A stretch of DNA of 36,418 nt from JBMNRY01 sp050944915 (GTDB lineage: Bacteria > Bacillota > Limnochordia > JAAZLZ01). The notes beneath the pieces were generated by a model, which made no database searches, had not been told where the DNA came from, and worked only from the letters and a program-made list of their open reading frames with translations. Position numbers and translations under genes: made by a program. Shown in pieces: positions 1-7,037 of the stretch. Numbering within the stretch: the stretch's first letter is position 1; every line of letters starts with the position of its first letter. The stretch lies in assembly GCA_050944915.1 (NCBI GenBank), contig JBMNRY010000004.1:1-36418 (forward strand), in the 5' to 3' direction.

Positions 1-227
1 ACATCTCCCTTATACAACAGGGAACCTTCTTTACGCCAAGGGCCGGGCAGCTCCCGATCGATGAGTTCATACATCAAAGCAAGGTCCGAGTGGACCTTGT
101 GCAGGGCCATGTTTTTGGCTTGATGGGCGATTATGTACTGGGAGACAAAAAAAATAGTCCCCCCAAGGATGAAAAGGGCGACTATCACCGGCAAAAGGAC
201 CTTCGCTTTGAGGGACAACCGATTCAA
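1..227 (-). CDS. Cache-type membrane sensor, N-terminal fragment (probably a methyl-accepting chemotaxis protein)
   Basis: Only the first 75 codons are inside the window; the gene continues past base 1. I chose the TTG at 227 because AGAGGTG lies seven bases upstream; an in-frame ATG at 263 has no good SD. The product begins NRLSLKAKVLLPV, followed by a hydrophobic segment (about residues 5-28) and then the start of an extracytoplasmic region containing LIDRELPGPWRKEGSLLYKGD-like sequence. That Tyr/Pro-Gly-x-Trp plus LYKGD pattern resembles the start of single-Cache domains in clostridial chemotaxis receptors. The signalling half is not visible, so a histidine kinase or a cyclase remains possible. 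It follows a diguanylate cyclase gene on the same strand, with a terminator between them. Confidence 0.6.
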   Translation of the reverse strand, partial: MNRLSLKAKVLLPVIVALFILGGTIFFVSQYIIAHQAKNMALHKVHSDLALMYELIDRELPGPWRKEGSLLYKGD

Positions 228-304
228 TGACCAACACCTCTTTTGTTTCGTCTTCTGCAGCATTCTGTGCCAGTAATTACGTTCACTAATCCAATAAAAC
301 ATTA

Positions 305-338
305 GCCCCTTTGGAACAGATTCCTGCTTCAAAGGGGC
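305..338 (-). terminator. Rho-independent terminator after the diguanylate cyclase gene
   Basis: GCCCCTTTG (305-313) and CAAAGGGGC (330-338) form a perfect 9-bp inverted repeat with a 16-base loop. Read on the - strand the stem is followed by TAATGTTTTATT. It lies ten bases after the cyclase stop codon, so it probably ends that transcript before the Cache sensor gene. Confidence 0.7.
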
Positions 339-347
339 CGGGGTTCC

Positions 348-1373
348 CTAATTTTGAATTTCCACCCGATTGCGGCCCCGCTCTTTGGCCAGATACAGGG
401 CGACATCGGCCCGACGGAAAAGCTCATCGGGTGTATCCTCCCGTTGGAATTGGGACAAACCGATGCTGATGGTCACCGAGCCGACCTTGGGGAAGGAGGC
501 GGAAGCGACAGCGAGCCGCAGCCGCTCTGCCAAGGCCTTAGCCTGTTCTAGATCGGTCTCCGGGGCGATGACGGCAAACTCCTCACCGCCCACCCGGGCC
601 AAGAGATCGCTGCCGCGGATATTCCTCTGCACCACCGCGGCCAACTGTCCCAGGACTAGATCGCCCACACTATGGCCGTAGGTATCGTTGACCCTTTTAA
701 ACCGGTCGATATCAAGGATCAGCAAGCTTAAAGGCCGATCATAACGCAGGGCCCGCTGACATTCCTCCTCTAGAACCTGGGTATACAAACTCTTATTAGC
801 CGCCCTGGTCAAATCATCGTAATGGGCCAGATACTCTAAAGAATCCCGCACATAACGTTTGAGCCAGATGAGAATTAAACCGGTCAGCAACCAAATGATG
901 ATGAAGGAGGCGAGGATAAACACATATTGCCTTAGTTTAGCCTCCGCCAACTGCTGGGCGTATAGTACCGTTTCATTGGAAACGACCCAAAAGGTCTCCG
1001 CCCTCCGGAACAAAGCCTGCAAATTGGTTTCGGAAGGTACCTCCCGGTAATATAGCAGGTGGGCTTTGAAATCCTGCCAACAGCTCCACAACCGGGGCCA
1101 GACCGGATGTAATGCCCCGACTTGGGAAAACTCCAGCAAGCGCCTTTCCAGATCTTCAACGTGCCGCTCATCGGCCAAGCCCATCATCTCTAGATGGACT
1201 ACACGCTGAACCAAACCCCGGATGAAACCCAGTTTATTGACGACTTCCGCATCATCCCGCATGGCCAGATAGGTATGACCGGCATACATCCCGGTGACCC
1301 CGATTAAAACCAACAGCAGCAGGGTAATGATGATCATCGATGATGAACGGCGGGCTTGCCTGACTGTTTCCAT
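348..1373 (-). CDS. Membrane-anchored diguanylate cyclase (GGDEF)
   Basis: This 341-residue protein should make cyclic di-GMP from two GTP. Residues 13-32 and about 150-170 are membrane segments flanking an extracytoplasmic region of about 115 residues that I cannot assign to a named sensor fold. The GGDEF domain runs from about 185 to the end. The active-site motif is intact as GGEEF (262-266), and an RGSD inhibitory site (253-256) sits five residues before it, so product inhibition is expected. The family's usual DxLTGLxNR signature is altered to DDLTRAANK at its start. The ATG has AGGTG six bases upstream. A structured leader (about 1430-1500) and a terminator (305-338) flank it, suggesting a single-gene transcript. 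Confidence 0.9.
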   Translation of the reverse strand: METVRQARRSSSMIIITLLLLVLIGVTGMYAGHTYLAMRDDAEVVNKLGFIRGLVQRVVHLEMMGLADERHVEDLERRLLEFSQVGALHPVWPRLWSCWQDFKAHLLYYREVPSETNLQALFRRAETFWVVSNETVLYAQQLAEAKLRQYVFILASFIIIWLLTGLILIWLKRYVRDSLEYLAHYDDLTRAANKSLYTQVLEEECQRALRYDRPLSLLILDIDRFKRVNDTYGHSVGDLVLGQLAAVVQRNIRGSDLLARVGGEEFAVIAPETDLEQAKALAERLRLAVASASFPKVGSVTISIGLSQFQREDTPDELFRRADVALYLAKERGRNRVEIQN

Positions 1374-1431
1374 AGGAACACCTGCCTTCTACCCAAGAAT
1401 TCCCCATGAATCAATGGATCCCAACCTACAC

Positions 1432-1495
1432 GAAAAAACCCCACTTTCCCCATCTCCACCGGTAAGGACCGGCGTCCATGCTGCCATGGTCCGGT
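1432..1495 (-). promoter_or_regulatory. Structured leader of the diguanylate cyclase gene, possible attenuator
   Basis: On the - strand the order is ACCGG (1495-1491), a CCATG/CATGG hairpin with a GCAG loop (1489-1476), CCGGT (1472-1468), ACCGG (1463-1459), and then a six-T run (1438-1433) about 20 bases further on. The central CCGGT can pair with either ACCGG copy, so two mutually exclusive helices are possible. The leader ends about 60 bases before the cyclase ATG. It does not match the cyclic di-GMP-I riboswitch consensus. Its function is inferred only. Confidence 0.3.
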
Positions 1496-1541
1496 AATCG
1501 CCATCCGTCGGATAGGGACAAGGGAGGTAGGAACATTCTCT

Positions 1542-1563
1542 GCCGGGGCTTTATAGCCCCGGC
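1542..1563 (-). terminator. Hairpin after rng, terminator-like without a T run
   Basis: GCCGGGGCT (1542-1550) and AGCCCCGGC (1555-1563) form a perfect 9-bp, GC-rich stem with a four-base loop, 14 bases past the rng stop. The - strand sequence after it (AGAGAATGTTCC) has no clear T tract. It may act as a weak terminator or protect the 3' end of the long mre-min-rng transcript. Confidence 0.5.
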
Positions 1564-1577
1564 CTTAGGGTGGGTTG

Positions 1578-3272
1578 TCAAGCATCGTTAACCATTTTTC
1601 CCCTGGCATAGGTTCGGTAGACTTTCGTCACCTGGACTTGAACCTCCTGCCCGATAAGATGACCGGCTCCTTCCACATTGATTACATATCCGTCCAGCCG
1701 GGCGATCCCATCTTGGGGATGGGAGGTATGGGGTTCTTCCAACAGGACCGTTAAGTGTTGGCCTTCCTTAACGGGGAGGGCAAAATTTTCGATGGCCCCT
1801 TGATTGGCCGCCAAACGAATTTGGATCTCCTCCACATGAAGCTCGTGGGAACCTTTCACATAGATCGGCTTGCCGACCCGTTCCTCCAACTTTTTCAAGT
1901 TAGAACCGTTGGGGCCGATGACCAGGGCTGCCACCCCGGGATGGAGGGTCACCAAGACCCCTGGGCAATCTTCGCCGTGGACCGTTTTGAGGATCTCCCG
2001 CTCCACTTGCAAAGCGACGGTTTCCTCCGAAAGAACCATACCGTCCCCGTGGCAGTAGGGACAGGGTTTTTGCATTTCGGCCCTTAAGGTCTGGTTGACC
2101 TTTTTCCTCGTTAACTCCACCAAACCCAGGTTAGTAAAGCCTAAGATATGGACTTTGGTCTTATCCTTTTTTGTTTCCTCTTCTAACCGGGCTAAAACCA
2201 AATCCTTATGTTCCTGGCTCTCCATATCGATGAAGTCGATAATGACAATGCCGCCGATATTCCGCAACCGCAATTGGCGGGCGATCTCGGTGGCGGCATC
2301 TAAATTGGTCTTCAAAACCGTTGTGGCCAGGTTTTTCGACCCGGTGAACTTCCCCGTATTCACATCGATGCTGACCAAGGCCTCCGTCTGATCGATGACT
2401 ACATAACCCCCACAATCTAACCAGACCTTCCGCTGGAGGGCCTTTTCGATCTCCTTTTCGATACCATAATGCTCAAAAATCGGTGTCGAACCCCGGTACA
2501 ACTTCACCTTCTCTTTAAGGGGCGGAGCTAAGGAGTCCAACATCTCCATGACCTTTTCATATTCCCCAGGGCAATCGATGATAAATTGACCGGCCTCCGC
2601 GGTGAATAGATCCCGCAGGACCCGATAGACCAAATCGTAATCCCGATACAACAACGCGGGAGCCGAATATTTCCGGGCATTGCGCTCCAGTTTATTCCAT
2701 AACTGCAGGAGAAACAGGCAGTCTTGTTCGATTTCTTCTTTGGACCTTTCGTAGGCCGCGGTGCGGACGATTAAACCCATGCCTTCCGGCTTAATCTCCT
2801 GGGCGATGGCTTTAAGCCGCTCCCTTTCTTCTCCCTCTTCGATCCGGCGGGAGATCCCGATGTATTCCACCGTCGGCATAAGGACCAAGTAGCGACCGGG
2901 AATGGACAGATGACCGATGACCCGGGCCCCTTTGGTGCCCATGGCCGCCTTGGTCACTTGGACCACGATCTGCTGACCGACCTGGAGCATATCTTTAATC
3001 GAACGATAATGAACGCCTTCCAAGGGTTTGTCGGATCCATTGCCGTTGTCGAGGAGGATATCGTCCACATACAAAAAGGCGTTCCGTTCTAAACCGATAT
3101 CGACGAAGGCGGCTTCCATCCCCGGTAGGACGTTTTCGACCCGCCCTTTGTAAATATTGCCCACGATCCGCTTATCATGGTCCCGCTCTACATATAAATC
3201 GACCAAACGTCGGTCTTCCCTAATGGCCACTCGGGTTTCGGCCCGGCCGACGTTGACGATGATTTCTTTCAT
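1578..3272 (-). CDS. rng: Ribonuclease E/G family endoribonuclease
   Basis: This 564-residue protein cuts single-stranded RNA in rRNA maturation and mRNA decay. An S1 domain lies at about 35-125 (NIYKGRVENVLPGMEAAFVDIG). The catalytic metal-binding aspartates of the family are visible as D303 in SIDVNTG and D346 in VIIDFIDM. The zinc-link pair is C404/C407 (CPYCHGDG). The C-terminal stretch, about 495-560 (ARLDGYVINVEGAGHLIG), looks like a TRAM-type RNA-binding extension, as seen in other Bacillota members; RNase E's long scaffold tail is absent. The ATG has GGGAG about ten bases upstream. It is the last gene of the envelope/division cluster. In many clostridia rplU follows at once; here it does not. 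Confidence 0.93.
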   Translation of the reverse strand: MKEIIVNVGRAETRVAIREDRRLVDLYVERDHDKRIVGNIYKGRVENVLPGMEAAFVDIGLERNAFLYVDDILLDNGNGSDKPLEGVHYRSIKDMLQVGQQIVVQVTKAAMGTKGARVIGHLSIPGRYLVLMPTVEYIGISRRIEEGEERERLKAIAQEIKPEGMGLIVRTAAYERSKEEIEQDCLFLLQLWNKLERNARKYSAPALLYRDYDLVYRVLRDLFTAEAGQFIIDCPGEYEKVMEMLDSLAPPLKEKVKLYRGSTPIFEHYGIEKEIEKALQRKVWLDCGGYVVIDQTEALVSIDVNTGKFTGSKNLATTVLKTNLDAATEIARQLRLRNIGGIVIIDFIDMESQEHKDLVLARLEEETKKDKTKVHILGFTNLGLVELTRKKVNQTLRAEMQKPCPYCHGDGMVLSEETVALQVEREILKTVHGEDCPGVLVTLHPGVAALVIGPNGSNLKKLEERVGKPIYVKGSHELHVEEIQIRLAANQGAIENFALPVKEGQHLTVLLEEPHTSHPQDGIARLDGYVINVEGAGHLIGQEVQVQVTKVYRTYARGKMVNDA

Positions 3273-3296
3273 GAATAACCAACTCCCATCCCATGA

Positions 3297-3950
3297 TCAC
3301 CGATCAACATCCATGGGAGACTTCAATTGACCATCCCGGGTCACATAAAGACCTTGGCGGTGGATCTGCCAGACCCGATGGTCCGTACCTAACAGACGCA
3401 ATAATTCCTCCGGCCGTAAGTTCCCCTTACTACCGGTCCGGGCTAAGAGTTTCAACTGCCCATCTTGGACCTGTAAATCGAGGAGCAAAGGTCGAACATC
3501 GACTTCATTGGTACCCCTTTTCGTCGTCCGCTGGATCGGTAATGTACGGGCTTCCAAAAGCTCGGGGACCCTGGCCAAGGCATCCTCTTCCCCAGGGGTC
3601 ATTACATAGGCTGCCGTATCAACGATGGCCATCAAGGGCCGGGCCTGCAGGGAAACCTCCCGACAGGCGAGGATCTTCAAGTCCCCAGGTAAGACGGCGT
3701 TTAATCGTTCTTTGATTTCTTCCGGCTCCATAGGAGCCGTCAACTCCACATCGAAATACTCATCACTACTGCTAATTCCTACGGCTAAGGCGGAAGCAAA
3801 ATTAAGTTTCGGTCGGGGATGAAAACCTTGGGTTAAAGCTAAGGGCAAGTTGGCCCGCCGCATGGCCCGCTCGATGGTGCGCATGAGATCTAAATGGGAC
3901 AAAAAACGTAACAGACCGGTGATCGCGAAACGGAAACGATAGCGGGTCAT
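3297..3950 (-). CDS. DUF2344 / TIGR03936 radical SAM-linked protein
   Basis: This 217-residue protein belongs to the TIGR03936 (DUF2344) family, recognised by its start (RYRFRFAITGLLRFLSHLDLMRTIERAMRRANLP) and the TQGFHPRPK segment at about residue 40. The family has no established biochemical role. It is found beside, or fused to, TIGR03960 radical SAM proteins, which is exactly the arrangement here: its start codon overlaps the stop of the upstream radical SAM gene by four bases (ATGA), implying translational coupling and probably a complex. The basic N-terminal half suggests a nucleic acid or nucleotide ligand, but that is inference. It is followed by rng after 24 bases. Confidence 0.88.
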   Translation of the reverse strand: MTRYRFRFAITGLLRFLSHLDLMRTIERAMRRANLPLALTQGFHPRPKLNFASALAVGISSSDEYFDVELTAPMEPEEIKERLNAVLPGDLKILACREVSLQARPLMAIVDTAAYVMTPGEEDALARVPELLEARTLPIQRTTKRGTNEVDVRPLLLDLQVQDGQLKLLARTGSKGNLRPEELLRLLGTDHRVWQIHRQGLYVTRDGQLKSPMDVDR

Positions 3951-5776
3951 CCTTCATCCCCCCGTCGGTTGGCCACACCTAACCGGTTACAGACACCACA
4001 ACCGGGACAATCTTCCCAGCGGCAGTCGAGGGTCTGTTCGCCCCCTAGGGCCCGTTGATGTTCCAATTTAAGAAAGGCTTTAGTCAAGCCGGTATCAATA
4101 TGCTCCCAAGGCAGTACCTCATCGTATTCTATCCTCCGGTGGGCATAAAAACCTGGATCGAGATCACAATCCTGGAAGGCCGTCAGCCATTTATCGAAGG
4201 CAAACTCCTCGGACCAACCATCGAAACGACATCCTAAGGCCACCCCCCGGGCTAGGACGGCACCCAGCCTCCGGTCTCCCTTGGCAAAAACTGCTTCCAG
4301 AAAGCTCATCCGGGTATCATGCCAGCTGAAATTGACCCGCCGGGGTAGATTTTTGCTTAAGAGGGCTTGTTTCTGCTCCAACAGCTCCATCGGGTCTTGG
4401 GGTTCCCACTGGAAGGGTGTATGGCTTTTGGGAACAAAGGAGGAGACTCCCACATTGATCTTCAATCGGCCCCTGGCTCCCCGATGTTTTTGGCGGGCCA
4501 GCTGCCAGACCCGTTCCACCAGCTGGGCGATCCCTAAAACATCTTCTTCCGTTTCCGTGGGCAAACCGATCATGAAATAGAGCTTTACCCCATCCCAACC
4601 GGCGGCCAAGGCGGCGCTGATTCCCTCCATTAGGTCTTCTTCATCGAGGTTCTTATTGATCACCGCCCGCAAACGGGCCGTTCCTGCCTCGGGGGCAAAG
4701 GTTAAACCGGTCTTGCGCATCTTGGCGATTTCCTCGGCCAATTGACCGGTGAAACTGTCCACCCGCAGGGAGGGCAAGGAGAGGGAAATGCCGCAATGGC
4801 CACAATGGGCCATCAAAGAGCTTACCAACTCTTCCACCTGGGAGTGATCGCTGGTGCTTAAAGAGGTCAGGGCCAGCTCTTCGTAACCGGTGGTCTCTAA
4901 CAGTTGTCGGGCTTGCTTAAGGAGTACATCCCTAGAGCGCTCCCGAACAGGCCGGTAGACCATCCCCGCTTGACAGAAGCGGCAGCCCCGGGTACATCCC
5001 CGCAGCACTTCTACTGTGGCCCGGTCCTGAATGGTATCGGTATAGGGGACCACAAATTCCCTGGGATAGGGAGCCTGGTTTAAATCAGCGATGACCCGTT
5101 TTTTGATCCTGGAAGGAACCCCCGGTCGATTAGGACGGATAGCTTTGATGGGACCGTGGTCGTAGTATTCCACATCGTAAAAGGCCGGGACATAAACCCC
5201 TGGGATTTGGGCCGCCCGTTCTAAGAAGGTTTCCTTAGGCAGGGGGCCTAGATCGAGGAGCTCATTGATGAGTTCCTCCCCTTCCCCCAAGGCAAAAAGA
5301 TCGATGAAGTCGGCTAAGGGTTCTGGGTTGTAAGCACAAGGACCGCCGGCGATAATCAAAGGATAGCGATCATCCCGGTCTCGACTATAGATGGGAATGT
5401 GGGCCAGATCCAACATATTGATGAGATTAGAATAGCTCAGCTCATACTGGAGGGTAAAGCCGATGAAATCAAACTCGGCCAAAGGGCGATGGTTCTCCAG
5501 GCTGATCAAGGGTAGACCAGCTTCCCGCAAACGCTCTTCCATATCGACCCAAGGGGCAAAGACCCGCTCCGCCAAGGCATCGGGTCGCTGATTAATGATT
5601 TGGTAAAGGATCTTAAACCCTAAATGGCCCATGCCCACATCGTAGACATCGGGGAAGGCTAAGGCTACCTTCAAAGGGGTGGACTCCCAATCCTTTTGGA
5701 CCGCGTTATATTCACCGCCTAAATAGCGGACCGGTTTGGCCACGAAGGGTAGTAACCGCTCATAACTTTTCTCCAC
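3947..5776 (-). CDS. TIGR03960-family radical SAM protein, function unknown
   Basis: The 609-residue product carries a radical SAM cluster motif, CTRGCRFC, with cysteines at about 261, 265 and 268. Before it lies a region of about 230 residues resembling a cobalamin-binding-like fold (LKVALAFPDVYDVGMGHLGFKILY) as in B12-radical SAM relatives, though I see no clear cobalamin-ligand DxHxxG motif. A C-terminal cysteine group (CRWEDCPGCGVC) could hold a second cluster or metal. I set the start at GTG 5776 because GAGGAG lies seven bases upstream; the ATG at 5794 would place that SD inside the gene. It overlaps the DUF2344 gene by four bases. The substrate is unknown; the position beside rng hints at an RNA or ribosome-related target. 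Confidence 0.88.
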   Translation of the reverse strand: MEKSYERLLPFVAKPVRYLGGEYNAVQKDWESTPLKVALAFPDVYDVGMGHLGFKILYQIINQRPDALAERVFAPWVDMEERLREAGLPLISLENHRPLAEFDFIGFTLQYELSYSNLINMLDLAHIPIYSRDRDDRYPLIIAGGPCAYNPEPLADFIDLFALGEGEELINELLDLGPLPKETFLERAAQIPGVYVPAFYDVEYYDHGPIKAIRPNRPGVPSRIKKRVIADLNQAPYPREFVVPYTDTIQDRATVEVLRGCTRGCRFCQAGMVYRPVRERSRDVLLKQARQLLETTGYEELALTSLSTSDHSQVEELVSSLMAHCGHCGISLSLPSLRVDSFTGQLAEEIAKMRKTGLTFAPEAGTARLRAVINKNLDEEDLMEGISAALAAGWDGVKLYFMIGLPTETEEDVLGIAQLVERVWQLARQKHRGARGRLKINVGVSSFVPKSHTPFQWEPQDPMELLEQKQALLSKNLPRRVNFSWHDTRMSFLEAVFAKGDRRLGAVLARGVALGCRFDGWSEEFAFDKWLTAFQDCDLDPGFYAHRRIEYDEVLPWEHIDTGLTKAFLKLEHQRALGGEQTLDCRWEDCPGCGVCNRLGVANRRGDEG

Positions 5777-5808
5777 AGGTACACTCCTCAACATTAATTT
5801 CTAGTAAT

Positions 5809-5817
5809 ATTATAACA
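5809..5817 (-). promoter_or_regulatory. Extended -10 promoter before the radical SAM gene
   Basis: On the - strand the sequence reads TG-T-TATAAT (5817-5809), an extended -10 element with a perfect consensus hexamer, in the short gap between the M50 protease and the radical SAM gene. No good -35 is present. It could start a separate radical SAM-DUF2344-rng transcript. Confidence 0.55.
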
Positions 5818-5840
5818 ATTTATGGCGGAAGTTAACACAG

Positions 5841-6722
5841 CTAGAACCGGGACCGGAGAATTTGGCCGATGGGGGTCCCTCCACCCCCCTCTAAGAGGCC
5901 TTCTAAAACCTCTCCTTCGCTCACCAAACCCATGACCTTCCCTTCTTCATCGACGACGGTCAGCAGGCTGTATCGGGGAGGGGTGAAATACTTAACCACG
6001 TCTTTCAGGGGCGTATGGGCGCCGACGATGAGTTGCTGGGCGGGCAGAACCCCCTTAGCCCGCAATTCCCCCTGTTTGCGGGCCAAGGATGTCAGTAGGA
6101 CATAGATGGCCATCCCCTGTTCTCGACCAGCGTTGATATATAAAAAAAAGGCGATGATGAGCAAACCGGGATAACGGCCCCGGTACCAAAAATCTACTAA
6201 GCCTAAACAGGCTAAGATCAAAGCTAAAAACCGGCCCAGGCGGGCCCCTTGGGCCGCGGCTTGCCGGTAACCTATATGTTTCACCAACCAAGCCCGGTAA
6301 AGCCTCCCCCCATCGAGGGGCATGGCCGGCAGCAGATTCAAGGTTCCCACAGCCAAATTAGTCCGCAGGGCTATATGCAGCCAGGGGATGGGGAATGCTT
6401 CCACCTGGAGGAGGTAATATGTAAGGCCGGCTAAGAAAAAGCTGGTCAAGGGTCCCGCCAGGGCGATGGCCCCTTCGATGAGGGGATCTGCTTCCAAAAG
6501 GCCGTCGATCCTGGCCACACCGCCGAAGGGCAAAAGTTCCACTTCCCGCACTTGTAAACCAAAACTGCGGGCCGCCAGGATATGGCCCAGCTCGTGGAGG
6601 AGGACTAAGGCGAAGATCAGGGCCAAATGGAAAAAATAGCCAAGGAAGGCCATGGCCAACACGATGATCAAAAAGGCGGGGTGAACAAGGAGCCTAATCC
6701 CGCCGATGACCGCTATGTTCAT
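5841..6722 (-). CDS. spoIVFB: M50 intramembrane metalloprotease, SpoIVFB-like
   Basis: This 293-residue membrane protein is a site-2-type zinc protease. HELGH (43-47) supplies two zinc histidines and the glutamate; D138 in NLLPAMPLDGG supplies the third ligand. About six hydrophobic segments occupy the first 200 residues. The last 80 form a CBS-like domain (LLTVVDEEGKVMGLVSEGEVLEGL), as in Bacillus SpoIVFB (about 288 residues), which processes pro-sigma-K in the mother cell. The start has AGGAATAGG upstream and lies six bases after a small SpoIVFA-like gene, matching the spoIVFA-spoIVFB order. No sigK is in the window, so the substrate is inferred. Confidence 0.85.
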   Translation of the reverse strand: MNIAVIGGIRLLVHPAFLIIVLAMAFLGYFFHLALIFALVLLHELGHILAARSFGLQVREVELLPFGGVARIDGLLEADPLIEGAIALAGPLTSFFLAGLTYYLLQVEAFPIPWLHIALRTNLAVGTLNLLPAMPLDGGRLYRAWLVKHIGYRQAAAQGARLGRFLALILACLGLVDFWYRGRYPGLLIIAFFLYINAGREQGMAIYVLLTSLARKQGELRAKGVLPAQQLIVGAHTPLKDVVKYFTPPRYSLLTVVDEEGKVMGLVSEGEVLEGLLEGGGGTPIGQILRSRF

Positions 6723-6728
6723 GGAAAC

Positions 6729-6971
6729 CTATTCCTGTCCCTGGGGGGAAACGACCTCGACGGTCCAAGGCAGAGGGGCCAGTCGACCGGTGAAAACCTC
6801 CAAGGAAGGCAGTGAAGATGTAAGCAGGGAAAAATCGAACTCGGTGTTGAGGACGAAAACCAAATATTCCTCCACATGTTGGGTCCCTGGGAGTTCCAAC
6901 CGGACTAATAGGGCAACCAGGGCCAATAAGACCAAGGCAAAGGCTAAATTACGAAAAAAAGCAGGCCACAT
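6729..6971 (-). CDS. Minimal SpoIVFA-like membrane protein lacking the LytM domain
   Basis: This 80-residue protein has one membrane segment (about 6-24) followed by LPGTQHVEEYLVFVLNTEF and ...LPSLEVFTGRLAPLP. That tail resembles the stretch just after the membrane segment in SpoIVFA, where Bacillus has ETEFQF and, further on, NPLAFLAP. In SpoIVFA a degenerate M23/LytM domain follows; here the gene stops, and spoIVFB begins six bases later, so no remnant can be hidden in another frame. It is directly upstream of the SpoIVFB-like protease, the normal place for spoIVFA. An unrelated small membrane protein cannot be excluded. The ATG sits one base after a strong hairpin that overlaps its SD. Confidence 0.65.
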   Translation of the reverse strand: MWPAFFRNLAFALVLLALVALLVRLELPGTQHVEEYLVFVLNTEFDFSLLTSSLPSLEVFTGRLAPLPWTVEVVSPQGQE

Positions 6972-7004
6972 CTAGTGTCCCCCCTCGGGTGGTCTGGACA
7001 CTAG
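6972..7004 (-). promoter_or_regulatory. Hairpin enclosing the ribosome-binding site of the SpoIVFA-like gene
   Basis: CTAGTGTCC (6972-6980) and GGACACTAG (6996-7004) form a perfect 9-bp stem with a 15-base loop, ending one base before the ATG at 6971. The only SD candidate (GAGGGGGG) lies in the loop and the start-proximal arm, so folding should hide it. It could control translation of the spoIVFA-like/spoIVFB pair, or slow transcripts arriving from rodA. No T run follows, so it is not a standard terminator. Confidence 0.55.
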
Positions 7005-7037
7005 CATCATATTAGCCCTGCTCCTGGATTATGCCTT

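Noticed and set aside
1432..1495. Cyclic di-GMP-I (GEMM) riboswitch upstream of the diguanylate cyclase
   Set aside because: Some 3' fragments look similar (ATGGCAGC and a CCGG/CCGG stem), but the ACGCAAAGCC core and the GGxCTAA segment are absent.
1550..1580. TTGACA at the rng stop with TATAAA downstream as a promoter for the diguanylate cyclase
   Set aside because: The spacing is 20 bases and the -10 falls in the loop of the GC-rich hairpin; at 17 bases no -10 is found.
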